From positions 49,047-113,046 of the forward strand of contig NZ_JAMOHM010000013.1 in NCBI RefSeq assembly GCF_024448335.1: a DNA stretch of 64,000 nucleotides, given 5' to 3'. This stretch comes from Stutzerimonas frequens. Its GTDB lineage: Bacteria; Pseudomonadota; Gammaproteobacteria; Pseudomonadales; Pseudomonadaceae. The notes under the pieces are model-generated. The model had not been told where the DNA came from. It was given only the letters and a program-made list of their open reading frames with translations, and made no database searches. This document shows positions 59,994 through 64,000 of the stretch, piece after piece. Position 1 is the stretch's first letter. Every line of letters begins with the position of its first letter. A program made the position numbers and the translations under genes.

Positions 59994-61562
59994 ATGCGTA
60001 ACAACCAGCCCGTAACCCAGCGTGAGTATGCCTTCCCCGATCAGCAGCGCCTCATCTCGACCACCGACCTGAAAGGCCAGATCACCTACTGCAATGACAT
60101 CTTCGCCGAAGTCAGCGGTTTCAGCCGCGACGAGCTGATTCGAGCGCCACACAATCTGGTGCGCCATCCCGATGTGCCGCCCGCGGTGTTCGAACACATG
60201 TGGGTGACCCTCAAGCAGGGCAAGCCTTGGATGGGTATCGTGAAAAACCGGCGCAAGACCGGTGATCACTACTGGGTCAACGCCTACGTCACGCCGATCC
60301 TGGATCAGCAACGCCAGGTAACCGGCTACGAATCGGTGCGAACCAAGCCGAGCCGCGAGCAGGTCCAACGGGCCGAAGCGCTATATGCCCGACTGAACGC
60401 GGGCAAGAGCGGTGTGCCCCGCCGCGATAGTTGGCTTCCGGTATTGAAGAAATGGCTGCCATTCATCCTCGTCAGCCAGGTCGGCTTTTTGGTAGGTGCT
60501 TCCTTCGATCACGCGATGGGATTCGTCGCGGCCGCGCTGCTGTCCGTTCCGCTCGGGCTTGCCGGGCTGCATTGGCAACAGCGCGGTCTGCGGCGCCTGA
60601 TGCAGCTTGCCCAAGAGACCACCAGCGACCCGCTTATCGCCTGCATGTACACCGATAGCCGAGGCGTCGAGGCCCAGCTGGAAATGGCGATGCTCAGCCA
60701 GCAGGCGCACCTGAAGACCTGCCTGACCCGCCTGCAGGACACAGCGGTGCAGCTGCAGGGACAGGCCAAACAGGCCGATACCCTGGCGCAGAATTGCGCC
60801 AACGGCTTGGCCCAGCAACATCAGGAAACCGAGCAGGTGGCCACGGCGATCAATGAGATGGCCGCAACGACGCAGGAAGTGGCCAGCAACGTCGCGCTGG
60901 CAGCCGACGCCACGCGTGAAGCCAGCCGGCTGACCGTTCACGGGCGCGAAGTCACCGCCGACACCCGCAAGGCGATTCAGCAGCTATCGGAATCGGTCAG
61001 CAAAGCCGGCGAGTCGGTCAACCAGCTGGCAAGCGACAGCGAGGCCATCGGCAGCGTGGTCGATGTGATCAAGAGCATCGCCGACCAGACCAACCTGCTG
61101 GCGCTCAACGCTGCAATCGAGGCCGCACGAGCCGGTGACAGCGGCCGCGGCTTCGCGGTGGTCGCCGATGAGGTGCGTCAGCTGGCGCAACGTACCGCGG
61201 CAGCCACCGGCGAAATCCACCAGCTGATCGAGAAGCTGCAATCGCAAGCTCAGCATGCGGTGTCCACGACCGAGCAAGGCCGTGTGCACGCGGCCCGTGG
61301 CGTCGAGCAGATGATCCAGGCAGACCAGGCCCTGAGTGGAATCAACGAGGCGATGGGCAACATCATCGACATGACCACCCAGATCGCCTCCGCCACCGAA
61401 GAGCAGAGCGCAGTGGCCGAGGAGATCAGCCAGAACGTCAGCACCATCGCCCGCCTGGCCGATCAGACGTCCGGCGACGCGCGCAGCTCGGCATTGCTCA
61501 GCGAAGCGCTGACCGCAACGGCCGAGGGCCAGTATTCGCTGGTCGAGCGCTTCAACCGCTGA
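59994..61562 (+). CDS. aer: aerotaxis/energy-taxis receptor Aer
   Basis: 522 residues. The N-terminus [24 protein letters not shown] leads into a PAS domain (about 20-120) with [24 protein letters not shown], which binds FAD in E. coli Aer. Two close membrane segments (about 150-190) follow, then the signalling domain with [18 protein letters not shown]. There is no periplasmic sensor, so the signal is internal redox state. It is the only gene in the gap between acnA and the hydrolase, and ends at a convergent hairpin. Confidence 0.96.
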   Translation: MRNNQPVTQREYAFPDQQRLISTTDLKGQITYCNDIFAEVSGFSRDELIRAPHNLVRHPDVPPAVFEHMWVTLKQGKPWMGIVKNRRKTGDHYWVNAYVTPILDQQRQVTGYESVRTKPSREQVQRAEALYARLNAGKSGVPRRDSWLPVLKKWLPFILVSQVGFLVGASFDHAMGFVAAALLSVPLGLAGLHWQQRGLRRLMQLAQETTSDPLIACMYTDSRGVEAQLEMAMLSQQAHLKTCLTRLQDTAVQLQGQAKQADTLAQNCANGLAQQHQETEQVATAINEMAATTQEVASNVALAADATREASRLTVHGREVTADTRKAIQQLSESVSKAGESVNQLASDSEAIGSVVDVIKSIADQTNLLALNAAIEAARAGDSGRGFAVVADEVRQLAQRTAAATGEIHQLIEKLQSQAQHAVSTTEQGRVHAARGVEQMIQADQALSGINEAMGNIIDMTTQIASATEEQSAVAEEISQNVSTIARLADQTSGDARSSALLSEALTATAEGQYSLVERFNR

Positions 61563-61573
61563 TCGGGTAACCC

Positions 61574-61605
61574 GCCCGGTCAGCCAGTTGGGCGGCCGAC
61601 CGGGC
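61574..61605. terminator. convergent hairpin between aer and the hydrolase
   Basis: GCCCGGTC and GACCGGGC form an 8-bp outer stem that can be extended inwards by GCC/GGC. No T-run follows, so termination may be weak or Rho-dependent. Confidence 0.45.
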
Positions 61606-61612
61606 CTGAAGC

Positions 61613-62299
61613 CTAGGCCAAGGCTCGCAGAAACGTCGCCACTGCCGTGACCGCGGCGTTCATGTGCTGATCATGCGTCAGACCGGAACGCTTCAGCGGC
61701 TTGAGATCGTGGTCGGCGGCGGCCAGCCAGTGCAAGCTGATGGCAGCTGACAGCGGGTACTGCTCGACTGTCGCGCGGTTACCCAGCGCATCACGCTCGC
61801 CCTGTACGATCAGCGTAGGCGTGAGCAATTTCTCCAGATGGGCGGTGCGCGTTTTCTCCGGCTTTCCGGCCGGGTGAAACGGATAGCCCAGACACACCAG
61901 ACCGTCGACACCCAGCTCGTCGGCCAGCAGGCTGGCCATTCGCCCGCCCATGGACTTGCCACCGATGGCCAGCAGTCCTGTGGCCTGCTGTCGCACCTCG
62001 GCATGGACCTCCCGCCACTGAGCCAGCAGCTGCGCCTGCGGGCTGGGTGGTCTTTTGCTCGCACCCAGGCGCCGCGCGGCCATATAGGCGAATTCGAAGC
62101 GGCATACCGCAACCCCGCGTGCGGCAAGGCGTACGGCTACTTCCTCCATGAACGGACTGTCCATCGGTGCCCCGGCGCCATGCGCCAGGATCAGGCTCGC
62201 CCAGGCGTCATCCTGCGGCCGGTTCCACCTGACGAGATACCCTTTGTCACTTTGTGTGTATTGACCCGCGTCAATACCGGCAGATTGCCCTTTCCCCAT
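61613..62299 (-). CDS. alpha/beta hydrolase (KANL3/TEX30-like fold)
   Basis: 228 residues. The oxyanion region [16 protein letters not shown] and the nucleophile elbow [11 protein letters not shown] (Ser) are clear, with the acid in QGERDALG and a late His in AADHDLKPL. This matches the KANL3/TEX30-type dienelactone-hydrolase-like family. The start is set at ATG 62299, because no ATG, GTG or TTG follows in frame for about 40 codons. The Anr-like box of ccoN lies within its first 15 codons. Substrate unknown. Confidence 0.83.
   Translation of the reverse strand: MGKGQSAGIDAGQYTQSDKGYLVRWNRPQDDAWASLILAHGAGAPMDSPFMEEVAVRLAARGVAVCRFEFAYMAARRLGASKRPPSPQAQLLAQWREVHAEVRQQATGLLAIGGKSMGGRMASLLADELGVDGLVCLGYPFHPAGKPEKTRTAHLEKLLTPTLIVQGERDALGNRATVEQYPLSAAISLHWLAAADHDLKPLKRSGLTHDQHMNAAVTAVATFLRALA
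62261..62274 (+). promoter_or_regulatory. Anr/FNR box before ccoN
   Basis: TTGACCCGCGTCAA is a perfect 5-4-5 palindrome close to TTGAT-N4-ATCAA. It is 88 bases upstream of ccoN, the usual place for Anr control of cbb3 oxidase genes. A weak -10 (CATCCT, 62297-62302) sits at the expected distance. Confidence 0.75.
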
Positions 62300-62361
62300 C
62301 CTTGCCCCGCTTTCTATTAGAAAGAAAAAACTGCTCATTACCCGTGGATGGAAGCCCATAC

Positions 62362-63786
<1,425 letters not shown>

Positions 63787-63799
63787 GGAGCCTAGGTAA

Positions 63800-64000
<201 letters not shown>

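Overview
The window reads as a chromosomal core segment of a high-GC gammaproteobacterium of the Pseudomonas group. The protein set and local gene order (fabAB, gpsA, the sdh-suc block next to gltA, ligA-zipA-smc, acnA beside aer, a cbb3 oxidase locus) resemble Pseudomonas aeruginosa. The accessory caa3-type oxidase and GTGGGCT-type short palindromes make a Stutzerimonas (P. stutzeri group) genome my best guess; that species call is inference. I see no rRNA, tRNA, CRISPR array, insertion sequence or prophage.  Layout: 1-6084 is a minus-strand run of an AI-2E-type transporter (cut by the left edge), a DUF4892 protein, two translationally coupled alpha/beta hydrolases, a hotdog thioesterase, SixA with a small membrane partner, and GpsA. 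6495-8239 is fabA-fabB. 8307-13371 holds SstT, a chemoreceptor, a collapsed chemoreceptor remnant, a DUF3859 protein and a secreted amidohydrolase. 13570-20514 holds an OsmC protein, HtpG behind a textbook heat-shock promoter, a membrane protein of unknown role, two overlapping thioesterases, a DUF599 protein and BrnQ. 20902-33964 is the TCA block: sdhCDAB, sucAB, lpdA and sucCD on minus, and gltA divergent on plus. 34085-35166 has three small genes. 35293-39665 is a late flagellar cluster (fliC, flaG, fliD, fliS, fliT). 40069-48460 carries ligA, zipA, smc and moaA. 48650-55382 has an ion channel with a zinc ribbon and an accessory caa3 oxidase cluster. 55412-59635 has tusA, rlmM and acnA. 59994-64000 has aer, an alpha/beta hydrolase and the start of a cbb3 oxidase operon.  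The genes join central carbon oxidation (gltA, sdh, suc, acnA) to electron sinks (a caa3 oxidase, and a cbb3 oxidase behind an Anr-type box) and to motility and energy taxis. Sigma-28-like promoters are visible before fliC, fliS and aer, with a weaker one before the chemoreceptor at 9723-11342. Two Anr/Dnr-like boxes (before ccoN and before the OsmC gene) suggest an oxygen-responsive layer.  I did not find a clearly new multi-gene system. The items most worth a second look are the caa3 cluster with its DUF2231 and CopD-like neighbours, the Anr-type box before the OsmC gene, the zinc-ribbon ion channel, the chemoreceptor deletion remnant, and the acnA-aer gap with its oriented hairpins.
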